From the NCBI GenBank assembly GCA_035771165.1, contig JAWNZC010000322.1:6744501-6808500 (forward strand): a stretch of DNA of 64,000 bases, written 5' to 3'. The stretch is from Paragorgia papillata. Taxonomy: Eukaryota; Cnidaria; Anthozoa; Scleralcyonacea; Coralliidae. Shown piece after piece: positions 40,301 through 52,300 of the stretch. Every line of letters starts with the position of its first letter. Positions within the stretch are counted from its first letter, which is position 1. The position numbers were made by a program, and so were the translations under genes. Under the pieces are notes generated by a model. The model searched no databases and was not told where the DNA came from. It was given only the letters and a program-made list of their open reading frames with translations.

Positions 40301-43300
40301 TGTAATTCAACAACATATAATTACAGTTGATTTCATATTACTTAATTTACCCCCGTCTGTTGTGAAGTTCGTTCGGAAATTGGGAACTACGTTGTCAAGC
40401 GGTTAAAAATTATCCAATCAAAATGAGCTTTCATCCAAAGCTCGCAATTTCATTGGATAATTGTCAACTTTGACTACGCGTAGTTCCCAATTTCCCAACG
40501 AACTTCGCAACACACGGGGATAAAGTAATATGTAACTTGTAACCAGAACTGTAACCATATAAATATTCCTATTCAAGTCTTACAAAAAGTAAACAAAAAC
40601 CAACAAAGGCATGCATATTAAATAATATATAGAATAACGACTTACACTGCATGTTGTTGGGCTATATGGTCTGGTCTCTGTATGGCTACCTGCTGTTTGT
40701 ATTTTACTCTGACATTTGAAAGATAAATAGAAATAATTTCAATTTAGAGTGTCTATGAAGTAAAAAAAATATTTTTTTATTCTTTTAATGAACAGAGGAG
40801 CATGGCATAGGGGCATTCACTGCATGAGGTCTGGGCCGAACGTCGCACAATAGACGAATTTAATTCAGACGAATTTAACTGTTTGAATTTTATTCGACGA
40901 AACTGCGACGTTTAACTCGATTCAATTCGACACACGAATTAAATTCGTCTCGGCAATTAAATTCGTCTGAGTCAGATGGTCAGACGGATAATGCGACGAT
41001 AATGCGTGTTCAAGTTACACGACGAATTATCGTCGCGTCGAATTAAATGTTTATCTTCTGTCTGTGACAATTCGGTGCCATGTTTTCAAGGAATCGTTTT
41101 CAGGCTCAACGGCAACGCGTCCAAGTAAAAACAATTAAATTCGACTGAAATTCGAGGTTTAACTCGACGTCGCAATGCATTACCGACGACGTTAATTCGA
41201 ATTAAATTCGTCTGAATTATTCGTCTATTGTGCGACGTTTAGCGCTGGCCTGAAAGTATGAGAAAAATTTGATGTATAGTCTTCAAGCTATAAACTATCA
41301 AATTTTGTCATAACTACAGTGTGTTCATTTTTAGAGAAAAATTGGGCTTCCTGTAACAATGCCTTATGACGTATGAAAATGGAAACTATGCATAAGAACA
41401 ATGGATTTCAGCATTATTAATGTCCATTTGCGTACGTCAAAAGGCATTCTCACCAAAAAGCACAAATTTCTCCAAAAACGGACTATCCACGGCAACTTTT
41501 GGGAGTTGATAGCGGGAAGACTTATACATCAGATTCTCTTGAAAGTTTCAGTGAGTGCTCCTACCATAGTAGTATTATAGGGGCCGATCGACCCATATTT
41601 TTAGGGTGCCGCAAGGGTACCACACTCATTAATATTCAGGCAGGTCTCATTAAATATTCAGGCGGTCTCATTAATTTCAAGCGGGTTCATTAATATTCAG
41701 GCGCGTTCTCATTAGTATTCAGCGTGACGCACGGACGGTGTGACGCACGGTGTGATGCACGGTGTGATGCACGAAAGTAATTAGCGCCTATGAAGTTGGT
41801 GATATAAACCCAGTGTTGTCGTTCAGTCAAACACTTTATACATCTGACTATGAACAATAGCGAATGGGTGATTAAGGCTGATTAAGGGAATTAGAGACCA
41901 AAAAGAGCACGTGTATTTTGCATAATTCAAAGCATTCAGTTTAAAATATTTATTTTTGGTTTAAACTTATACATATCAATAAAACAAATTACGGTTACAT
42001 ACAAATAGTTTAAAATGATCAGTTTAAAACGTTTTTAATAAGGTCGGCTTCTGTTATTGTATGTAGGCATTCGCACTTTATAAGGATTTTGAGGGTCGTT
42101 CCTGGGGCGCAGTGTGATGTATAAATAGTCAGCGTCTTGACGATTATCATCTTTTTTGTACGGGTCTTCTCCATCCGAGTTTTCGCCAGGAGAGAACACT
42201 TTAGATATGACGGATAGAGTTATCCAGTAGAACAGTTTAGATACGATTGATAAGGTTACCTAGTATTATAATGATCTTGTGTTTACCACTTTTTCATCTA
42301 TCCATTCCACATCCCTGACAATTAAAAACACGGTTCTAATGAGGGATAGCCCTTACTGTACCTGGAGAACAGTTTAGATATAGCTAATAAGGTTATTCAG
42401 TATAAATAAAGTTAGTTTAGTTTACTCTGGTTTCCTCCTGTAGTAACACTGGACCAATAAGGAATGGTCCTTACTGGACCTCTAGGGAGAACAGTTTAGA
42501 AAAGACTGATAAGGTTGTCCAGTATGAATAAAGTTAAATAAAAGTAGCGTGTTGCGTAGGCAGTGTTGAAACAACAATCGAAATATAGTAAGGTTAGATA
42601 TACTGCCGAAACAGAGAACGTAGGAGTCTAACGTTTCGAGTGAGGGCCCTTTATCAGAGAGAAACGTCTAAGTTAGTTTAGTTTACACTGGTTTCTTCCT
42701 GTAGTAACACGGTACCAATGAGGGATGGTCCTTATTGGACCTCTAGGGAGAACAGTTTAGATATGACTGGTAAGGTTATCCACTATAAATCAAGTAAAGA
42801 TCTTGTGAGTATACCACTTTTTCATCTATCCATTCCACATCCCTGACAATTACAAACATTACAAATATATGCTGCGCATATTATGATAGACAGTATGACC
42901 ACGAAGCGTGTTTAGCATAAAAAAGTACTATACAATTTCATTTTTCAAGAATTAAGAAATAAATTTAAAGCACAAAACATTTTTCGAAGAAAATCAAGCT
43001 CGTAAAAATCCGGGATATAACTTTTAGAGATTATCATAAATTTTATCACAGGTCTGTCAGCAGACAGCAGGGATCAACTGTAGTGGTATATACAGTTGGA
43101 CTTCGCTATCTCAAACGCAGTTATCCCAAAAACTTCGCTATCTCAAACTCGGTTATCTCAAAAACTTCGCTATCTCAAACTCGGTTACCTCGAAAACTTC
43201 GCTATCTCAAACTCGGTTACCTCGAAAACTTCGCTATCTCAAACTCGGGTATCTCGAAAACTTCGCTATCTCAAACTCGGGTATCTCGAAAACTTCGCTA

Positions 43301-46300
43301 TCTCAAACTCGGTTATCTCGAAAACTTCGCTATCTCAAACTCGGTTATCTCAAAAACTTCGCTATCTCAAACTCGGTTATCTCAAAAACTTCGCTATCTC
43401 AAACTCGGTTACCTCGAAAACTTCGCTATCTCAAACTCGGTTACCTCAAAAACTTCGCTATCTCAAACTCGGTTATCTAAAAAACTTCGCTATCTCAAAC
43501 TCGGGTACCTCGAAAACTTCGCTATCTCAAACTTGGGTATCTCAAAAACTTCGCTATCTCGAACAAGAGCTGATTTCCCTTCAACATATTTTTTCACTGT
43601 TACAAACGTCTGTTACATTACACCAAGCTCGCCAACGTACCACATGCACTACATGTATACGTACAACTTTAAACAGGGCATAATGCCCCAATTGACATCC
43701 AACTTCAAGAGTCGGATGTCAATTGGGGCATTATGCCCTGTTTCTTTCTCCTGTCGCTTTTAATTAGCGACAAATATATTAAATTAAAAAAAAATTGAAA
43801 TCATATCACTTTAACTACATCTCATATGCAAACGCTACCACTTAGGAACACATATGACTATGAATTTGCAACCTTGGCTCTCCATCTGCAGCTTCAGTGG
43901 CTCAATGGTTAGAGTGACTAACCGGCCATTAGAAGGTTGCAGGTTCGAACCTGTCAGTAATTGAGCTTGACGAACATCCACCAAACGTCTGTTACATTAC
44001 ACCAAGCTCGCAAACGTACCACATGCACTCCTGCTATCTCACACTAGTCTTTATCTTGCTTGAGAGTTCGACATAGCGCGGTTCCACTGTGGAACACTTG
44101 GTTTGAAAATGCATTCTTAATCGTCTGTCTAAAAATTACGAAACATTCAGTTGTATCGCTCCACTGGTTGATTGAAACTGACCGACGATGATGAACGGAA
44201 AGAATTAAAATATAGATTTGATTGGAGAATCGAAAAAAGAGACAAAGAGAATCGGAGTCTTTATTCTAGTCTTCAGTTGTTTCAAGTCATTACTGCTGTG
44301 TTCAATAACACAATATATATGTCATAATAATTCATTACAATATATATTAGAAAATATTTAATTATGCAACTCGCTAATAACACTAAACAACAAGAACATA
44401 CATTCCGTTCCAATAAAAATAACACAAATAAAGTATATGCCAAATAACACAAATAAAGTATATGCCTTTGATTGAGAAAGATATGCCCTTGTTTCAAGTT
44501 CAAAGAACCAACCGCATCTTCTCACTCACAAATTTTTAGGAAAGGATTCAGTTTGATTTATTTTGTTTGCCTTAAAAGGATGTTGGGGTCGTGACCTTTT
44601 ATCACGAGACATTTGAGGTGTTGTCCCTGTGAATCAGAGTTGCTTGTCTGTGACAGTGTCGCTCTCTCCGACTGTAGGTTTAGTAAGCAACATTCGTTTC
44701 AATGAACGCTTCAAAAGAATAATGGCTAACTTTGACGAAGGATACGAAGATAGTCGATAGTCGATACATATCGGGCAATGAAGATTTTTGTCGACATCTT
44801 TCTCAGAAAGATGTCGACAAAAATCTTCATTGCCCGATATGTATGAATGTCTTGCAGAAATCAACACTATTACTGCACTCCACGTATTAAGAGACACTTG
44901 GAACAGAACTCACAAACCTGTCCCTTGTGCCAGGAAGAATTGACGACAGAAACCTTAGGACAACCGCCAAGAATTGTGACCGATTTATTATCAAGTCTCA
45001 AGATCCATTGTGGTTACACCAATAGTTGTGGTGACTGGTGAGTCGGTTGAGCTGGAGTTTCTTCAAGGTCATGTTGTAAACTGTGGATATTCGCCAACAA
45101 AGTGTGGAAACGATGGATGTTTGAAAATGATTAACAAACGAGAGAAATAAAGGCACGAGTCCCTAGTCTGTGAGTTTCGAATGGTGAAGTGCGAAGAATG
45201 TGGTAAAGACGTGCAGCACAAAACGTACAAAATGCACAATTGTTTAATGGCAATAAGGACGGAGATCGATGCAATAAAAATGAATTTAAGCGGCAAGAAG
45301 ACCGATGTGAAAGATCAGCTGGAACTTATGAAGAACCAAATGCAATGCAACCAAGAGGAAATGATGAAAGAGGTCAGAGGGGAATGATGGTCCAAATGAA
45401 AGATCAGATGACTCAGCAAGCAACTGAAGTTAAAGAAGAGATGAAATACGTTAAGGCAGCGGTTAAACTTGATTCTGACTTAGTTGTTTTCAAGGCCAAA
45501 AGAAATGCAGTTACTTTCTTAATTAATAAGGCCCGCCGAGAGTTTTATACCAATTTCATTGAGGAGAATAGTGATGACCAAAAGAAATTATTTAGGGCCA
45601 GCAAACGCTTATTGAACCCGACGAGTGAGAATAATTTCCCACCTAATTTGGATAGCGCCATATTTGCTGGTGAAATGGGCAGGTACTTCGTGCGGAAGGT
45701 AGTCAACATCCACAATCGGCTGGATAATGGGGCTGATCCGCATCAAGCTAATGCTGTTCTTCCTGTAACGGAGTTGCCAGTGGTGTCTTTTTCGGAATTT
45801 GAAAAGTTGTGTGAACTTGATGTTAAATCGCTTATTTCATGTTCTTCTCTGAAATCTTGTCCGTTAGATCCGATGCCTTCCACGTTGGTTAGCCAGTGTC
45901 ATGCCCTACTTCCGGTTTTAACTAGAATAATCAATTATTCACTTCAATCTGGTCACTTTCCCGAGGACTGGAAGGAGGCGTTGGTCTATCCGTTACTAAA
46001 GAAGCTTGGACTAGGTTTTATTTTTAAGAATTTTAGACCAGTAAGCAACCTTCCTTTCATTTCGAAACTTACCGAGAAAGCCGCGTCTAATCAGATGTAT
46101 ATGCATATGACTACAAACGACTTACATGCCTCTACCCATGCAGTCGGCCTATAGAAAGAATCATAGCACTGAGACCGCACTTCTGAAGGTAAAAACGATA
46201 TTCTTATGAACATGAATAAACAACATGTAACGCTCTTGGTTCTGTTAGATCTTAGCTCTGCATTTGATACAGTTGACCACGATATCATGCTAAACCGACT

Positions 46301-49300
46301 GTCATCTAAGCTTAGAATGGGTGGTATTGCACTCGATTGGTTCCGTTCTTATCTCTCTGGGAGATCCCAGCGTGTTTTTGTTGATGGATCTATCTCTGAG
46401 AAGTTTATTTTGGATTGCGGAGTTCCTCAAGGCTCTTGTCTGGGTCCCTTACTGTTTATACGATCTATGTTAATGAATTATTTGATGTTATCAAACGTCA
46501 TTTACCTGATGCGCATGGCTACGCTGATGACACGCAGTTATACGTGTCTTTCAGCCCGAATGAGGTGAATGGTCAGATTGATGCGGTTGCTGCTATTGAA
46601 CGTTGTATTGAGGACGTAAGGCAATGGTTGACACAGTCTAAGTTGCTTCTGAATGATGGCAAAACAGAGTTTCTTAGTATTGGCACCAAACAGCAACTTG
46701 CTAAAGTCAGCATTGATCACATCACTATTGGTGATTCTGATATTGTCCCGCAATCTCCTGTGAAAAACCTAGGGGTGTGGTTTGACACTAATCTATCTAT
46801 GAACACGCATATTACAAAGACATGTTCTGCAGCATTTTATCATTTATACAACATCAGGCGTATTAGACAGTATCTCTCTAAAGAGACTACGGAGGTTCTT
46901 ATCCATGCTTTTATTTCGAGTCGAGTGGATTATTGTAATAGCCTCTATTATGGTTTGCCTGCTTACCAGTTGATGAAATTACAGAGAATTCAGAATGCTG
47001 CAGCTAGGTTGGTGTTTCAGGAGTCTAAGTATTGCCATATATCTCCGATTTTACGCGACCTGCACTGGCTTCCTGTGAAGTATCGCATTCACTACAAGAT
47101 ATTACTACTTACCTTCAAAGCCATTCATGGCTTAGCTCCTGCTTACCTCCAGGAACTTATTACCATCAAGCAACCATCTAAATACAGTCTCCGCTCTAAT
47201 GATGGCCTATTACAACCTCGTCCCCAGGGCCATTTGTGGGGGCTGGGCCAAGATGGTGGCCAAGAACAAATGGTCCTGGCAAAGGCTGAGCTATCACCAC
47301 ATCTGATTGCTCGAGATAACATTGGATGTTTTAGGTATTCTGATTGGTGGAAACAAGGCGGGCGGCAGGCTAGCTCGCGGGCATTTGTTTATAGGCTCAA
47401 AATATATTAAATAAGTGATACCAGAATTGCCGGCTGTTAAAAACAACTTCAAAATGAATGAAAATGTGAGGAAAGCTGGCGAAACACCCGTAAAAACGTC
47501 GGAAGAATATGTAAAGATGGGTCGTGTCGTCTCTGTGCCCTGGCTGCCATACAACGAAGTCCATGGGACGGCAATTTAGAGTGTTTTCTAAATCGGGCGA
47601 ACGAAAGACTTGGTGAACAAAGTCAAAAAGTATTTTGGCTGCGAAAGGAAAGTACAGCACAGGGCAGAATTTACGTGTTTGGCCATTGAGAAGTAGGCTT
47701 TTTTTCAAAGAAGAATTCTCGACTAAACGAAGCCTAAATGTTTTTCAAAACGCTGAATTAAATCCACCGAAAACTCACGAAAACAAGGCAACAGACAACG
47801 GCAATCCAGTTTCTTGCGAATTTGGTACAACGGTGAAGCAAATGATAAATAATAAGCATTTACAGATATTTATTAAAAGTGTATTTATTTTAATAATTCG
47901 ACGATGTATTTGGAAATGAATGTTTTGATTGTTTTCAGTTTGGGTCAGTCAAGCTGAACTAAATATTCAGAAAAAATTGAGCCTGACTAGGCGCGATAAA
48001 CTTAGTGAAGACTGGGTCCGAGTCAAAAATGAGTCAAAATACGACTCATTTTTTGCAGCCTGTGCCAGGGCCATTTGTTCCCGCCATTTTGTTTTTGGCC
48101 GCCATCGTGGCCCAGCCCCCACAAATGGCCCTGGGGACGAGGTTGGGCCTATTACTTATGCCACCTAATTGTAAGACCCTCGCTACACTTGGCAACAGGT
48201 CATTTTATTCGGCAGCTCCTCGGCTCTGGAATAGTTTACCATGTTTTATCAGAGTTTGTCTATCTGTAAATAGCTTTAAGAACTTGATAAAGACTTTTTT
48301 ATTTCGGAAAGCATTTTCCTAACTTTTAATTTTTTATTACTTACTTTTTAACTGTTCTATAGTTATATTTACTTTTTAACTGTTATATAGGTATTACTTA
48401 CTTTTTAACTGTTACTTAGGTATATTTTGTCTGTAATGCGCATTTGAAAATATTGATATTTGCGCAATATAAATTTATAAATTATTATTATTAAAGGTCT
48501 CCACCAAGCCAACATAAGAGAAAATATTGTGGTGGCTGGAGGATATGACGGGAAATCAGTGCTTAATTCGGTAGAAATGTTTAGCTGGGCTGAGAGAGCC
48601 TGGGTACCACTACAACCCATGAAAGAACGACGTCAGATATCATCATAATTTGTTTACAAACAACAAATGTTTGTTGCTGGAGGATCTACTGGTCAGGGTC
48701 GGCTGGATAGTATGGAAAGAATGAATACTACTAACCAGGAGCCAGCACAATGGATAGATTTTGAAGCGAAATTGCCATTCAAATCCAAGAGACACAACAA
48801 TGTTGTTTATGAAGATCGTTTAATGATGATAGGAGGATACAATGGTGTTGAAGTCTCCAATGGTATCTATGAAATTCGTCTTACCCCTCCGCGTATTCCA
48901 CAGAGTTGTTGTCCACAATGCCACAACCAATATCTGCGCACAGTTCACAGCTCATTGACAACAATATCTTGATTGCTGGAGGAAGCACCACAGACAAGTG
49001 TCGCAAGTGTTTTGTTGTACAATATAGTTAATAATCAATGTAAGCAAATGCCACAATTGCCTTTTGCTATCTGTAAATTGGGTACTGTTAGTTGGAAAGG
49101 TAATGTGATTTGTCTGGGAGGAAAAGATAATGGGAAAACGTCAAACACAGTGTTTATTTATGATGTTAAGACAGGAAGGAGTGAAATGTTGCTCCTATGA
49201 AGTATGAAAGGTTTGGATGTGCAGCTGTTGTCACAGGCAATGTAATAGTTGTAATGGATGGCTATGCATGAGGAAGAAACATTTCTTAATTATGTAGAGT

Positions 49301-52300
49301 ATTTTAATTTAGATAGCTATACTTGGGAGAAACTCCCCCCTGTGAAGGAAAACAGATCGCATCCAACTGCTGTTGTAAAGCCACTCATTTAAACAATTCC
49401 TTCAATAATTTATCTCTTTTTTACTGAATATACATGTCACATAAAAATTAAAATTAATTACGTTTTGGAACTGGTGTTTCTTAACATTCTACTCACTAAA
49501 ATTTTCATTTGGATGATTTGAACATGTACTGTAAATTTAAAACATTTTTATATAACAATTTAATTAGATGTACTGTAGACATTATTAATGTGGTATATCT
49601 TTGTAATTAAAGCTAATGAATTATACACAAGCCACTAGGCGAGTGTTTTTTAGCTTTTTGATATGCAAGCAACATCCAGTAGCAACCAGGTGGTGAGGGT
49701 GGGACAAAGAAAGAAATCACCTACCCATTGGAAGCAGGTGTGTAGGAACTGGGAGGCAGAGCAGGCATTAGCCTGGTACCCTGGCCCAATTTCAAAAGAA
49801 ATATGGGCCAGGTAACCACTAATTATATTCTCGCTTCATCAGGGCTAAATCCACTTATGACGATTGCAGTTTTAGTCATAGCCACTAAAAACGCACGAAA
49901 TTTCAACCAATAGGAAAGCAGAAGTCTTTAGTGGTTACCTGGCCCATATTCTTTGACTGGGCCAGGGTACCAGGCTAAGCAGGCATGTGTTCCCCCAACT
50001 TTCTCATAGAGCCATTCTTTATAGGCGTAGGTGGGGGGGGGGGGGGGGACATGTATTGCTGTGAAATGTTCAAGAAAAATTATACGTTAAGCTAAGACTG
50101 CAAAATACAACTTAAAAATCAATATTTAACCCTAAATTGTTCGGGCAAAAATCTCTGGCCCCCAAACAGAATTGGGCTGCTATGCCTATGCCCTTTTTGC
50201 AAAAGAAAAGTACCATTTTTGATAAAAGCATGTGCTTCAAGTGTCCTTTTTGAAGCTCTACCCCCTGAAGCAAGTGCCCCTTTTTAAGCAGTGCCTATCC
50301 AGCATCAATTTGCTTTCTACGCAACGCTACTGATTAGAAGAAGAAAAGCCAAAAATACGTAACTATAGTGAGAAATATATATAGAAAGTATTGCATTTCA
50401 AGTTTTTTTTCCATAGTATCCTATAATCTTAAGAAATCTTAAATCTCTCCTCAAAATGGAGGAAATGCCATACCCTAAAGCCGCTGTTACACAATCACAC
50501 GATTTGTGAAACCTGTGTCGCAACACTATTGCGAGACAGGTTTAAAGACAGATTGCAATGTGTAAGACCCCCTCGTTTTATGAATTTGTGTCGCTTTCCA
50601 TTGCGAGACACGTTTCACAAACTGTTGCGCGAAGTTGAAGTGCGTCATCCTATACTAGGTGCTTTACAAGTGCTGACCTAGCTTTTCACACAAACCTGCA
50701 TTACAAGAAAATCGAGATTGAAATGGGCGACAACACAAGTACATGCAAGAATAAATGCAATGCCAGAGTTAAAAGCACAACAAGACATACATTAACTTAC
50801 CGGAAGCTCTGATGCCTTAATAAATTGATTCAAACTAAATTTAGTTCTGATATCGTTATTTTGCTCAACCTATATAAAAAAAGGTGATCATATATTATAG
50901 CTGTTACATGTGTTTTGAAAACAGTTTGTAGCTAACAGCATCTAAAAGTTACTGAAAATGATGATCAGTGTAGCCAAACAATAAACCAATGAACAAAGGA
51001 TCATCGTAGGAGCATTCACTAAAGATTTTAATCTGACGTACAGTATAGTCTTCGAGCTACGAACTCTCGAAGTTTGCCATGGCTACTTCGTTTTTAGAGA
51101 AATTTGGGCTCTCGGTACCTTTATGACGTATACGCAAATAGACAACCATGCATAAGTACAATGGATTTCAGCATCAATGATCCATCTGCGTGCGTCATAA
51201 TATACATTGTTACCAAGAAATCTAAATTTCTCTAAAAACGACCTGGCCATGACAAACTTTAAAAGTTCATAACTCAGGAACTATATACCCTATAGATTCG
51301 CTTGGAACTTTCCGTGAATGCTCCTACAATGCTCTTCTGTTTACTGACAACAAAACATTGGCAACGTGTTTTTCACTTTATAGACACTTTAACAACCTGA
51401 TAAGGAATTCACATTCAGTGACATTGATCATAGTTAGTGGAGGGGGATGGTTTGGAAACTCGGCAAAAGTCATTGTTCTATGTTTTTGTTCAATTTGTCT
51501 AATTTCACGGTCACTGAACGTATTGTATTTTCTATAGCAACGTTCGGGTTTACTTAGTGTAGTCCTTCGTCGTCACATGTTGTACGTCCTTTGTTCGTTG
51601 TGTAGTCCTTCGCCGTCACGTGTCTATAGAATTTCCTTTCTTTGACCAAATGCCTTCCTCCAACATAACACAATAGCATGACCATTGCAAAATCTTGAAA
51701 GACAATGGAGCTTCCAAACCATCCCCCTATACTAACTATGCATTGATTAAATTATATGACTGCGATTTGAATCTAACCAATTGAATTAAAATAATTCAGA
51801 ATATGTCAAGATAAAGAAAATAGCTATAGCGTTCTGCGCAGAAAACATTGGGTTAATTTTTTATGGCTATCTTTCACAGTTACTATAATTAATTAATTAC
51901 ATATAATAATAAGTACTTGTATCTTGCAAATGAAAGTATCAAGCGTTATATAAGTGCATGTGAAAGTACAAGTGCATGCACAAATGTACCTGGATGTGCA
52001 AGTCCAAGTGGAAGTGCAATTGCAAGTACGAGTGCAAGCGCTAGTGCACTGAAATGCAAAAAGAGCGAGTGCAGGTATACCTGAATGAGTGGAAATTCAA
52101 GTATTTTAATCTATACCTTTGCCGGACTATCTTTATTAACACAACTGAAAAATATTTCTTCACGATCTGTCAATTGATTGATTTCTTTCACCTGTAAAAA
52201 ATGAGTTAACAAGTCATTGCTATATACTTAGCTCTTGGATAAAGATTTGCACCCTATTGGGCATTATACAATACATTAATAATTAAAACGTAAGAAAATA

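Larger units (their letters stand above)
43093..44089 (+). mobile_element. Tc1/mariner-like element whose left end has become a minisatellite
   Basis: The left end CAGTTGGACTTCGCTATCTC follows TATA; the right end, read inward, is CAGTGGAACCGCGCTATGTC then GAACTC. The first ~32 bases of the left end have been amplified about 14 times (43100-43566). A tRNA-derived SINE (43893-43985) and a hairpin (43671-43743) lie inside. Confidence 0.6.
45465..48493 (+). mobile_element. L2/CR1-like LINE, 5' truncated, inserted in the kelch pseudogene
   Basis: Non-LTR retrotransposon. It starts after the endonuclease, in the linker (NAVTFLINKARREFYTNF), then the RT: FRPVSNLPFISKLTEK, LDLSSAFDTVDHDIML (motif A), GVPQGSCLGPLLF (motif B), YADDTQLY (motif C), NLGVWFDTNLSM, and the C-terminal SRVDYCNSLYYGLP, RDLHWLPVKYRIHYKI and, beyond an insertion, PRLWNSLP. 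Frameshifts occur near 46150, 46200 and 46455. It ends in TTATTATTATTA, the short 3' microsatellite typical of L2-like elements. It is interrupted at 47213-48145 by a DNA transposon. The catalytic YADD is intact but the frame is not. Confidence 0.9.
44805..49392 (+). pseudogene. Dead RING / TRAF-type zinc finger / coiled-coil / kelch gene copy
   Basis: A protein of RING, TRAF-type zinc fingers, coiled coil and kelch repeats would be a RING-type E3 ubiquitin ligase of the kind expanded in some invertebrates. The RING start (HCPICMNVLQ) and its second half (RIKRHLEQNSQTCPLCQEEL) are in different frames. TRAF-type fingers follow (CGYSPTKCGNDGCLKMINKR, then VKCEECGKDVQHKTYKMHNC), then a coiled coil (MKDQMTQQATEVKEEMKYVK) to about 45465. 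After a 3-kb insertion the kelch part resumes at about 48497 (ENIVVAGGYDGKSVLNSVEM, MFVAGGS, MMIGGYNGVEVSNGIYEI, G-G-K-D-N-G-K) and ends near 49392. It has several frameshifts and stops (48648, 48970, 49030, 49199). It has no introns, which suggests a retrocopy, in a RECQL5 intron on the opposite strand. Confidence 0.85.

Noticed and set aside
43083..43763. Overlapping 226- and 195-codon repetitive frames
   Set aside because: Artefact of the 32-bp minisatellite: one unit read in shifting frames gives the same 32-residue period in both.
43893..43965. tRNA gene
   Set aside because: A and B boxes are present, but arms do not close and a SINE tail shared with other loci follows.
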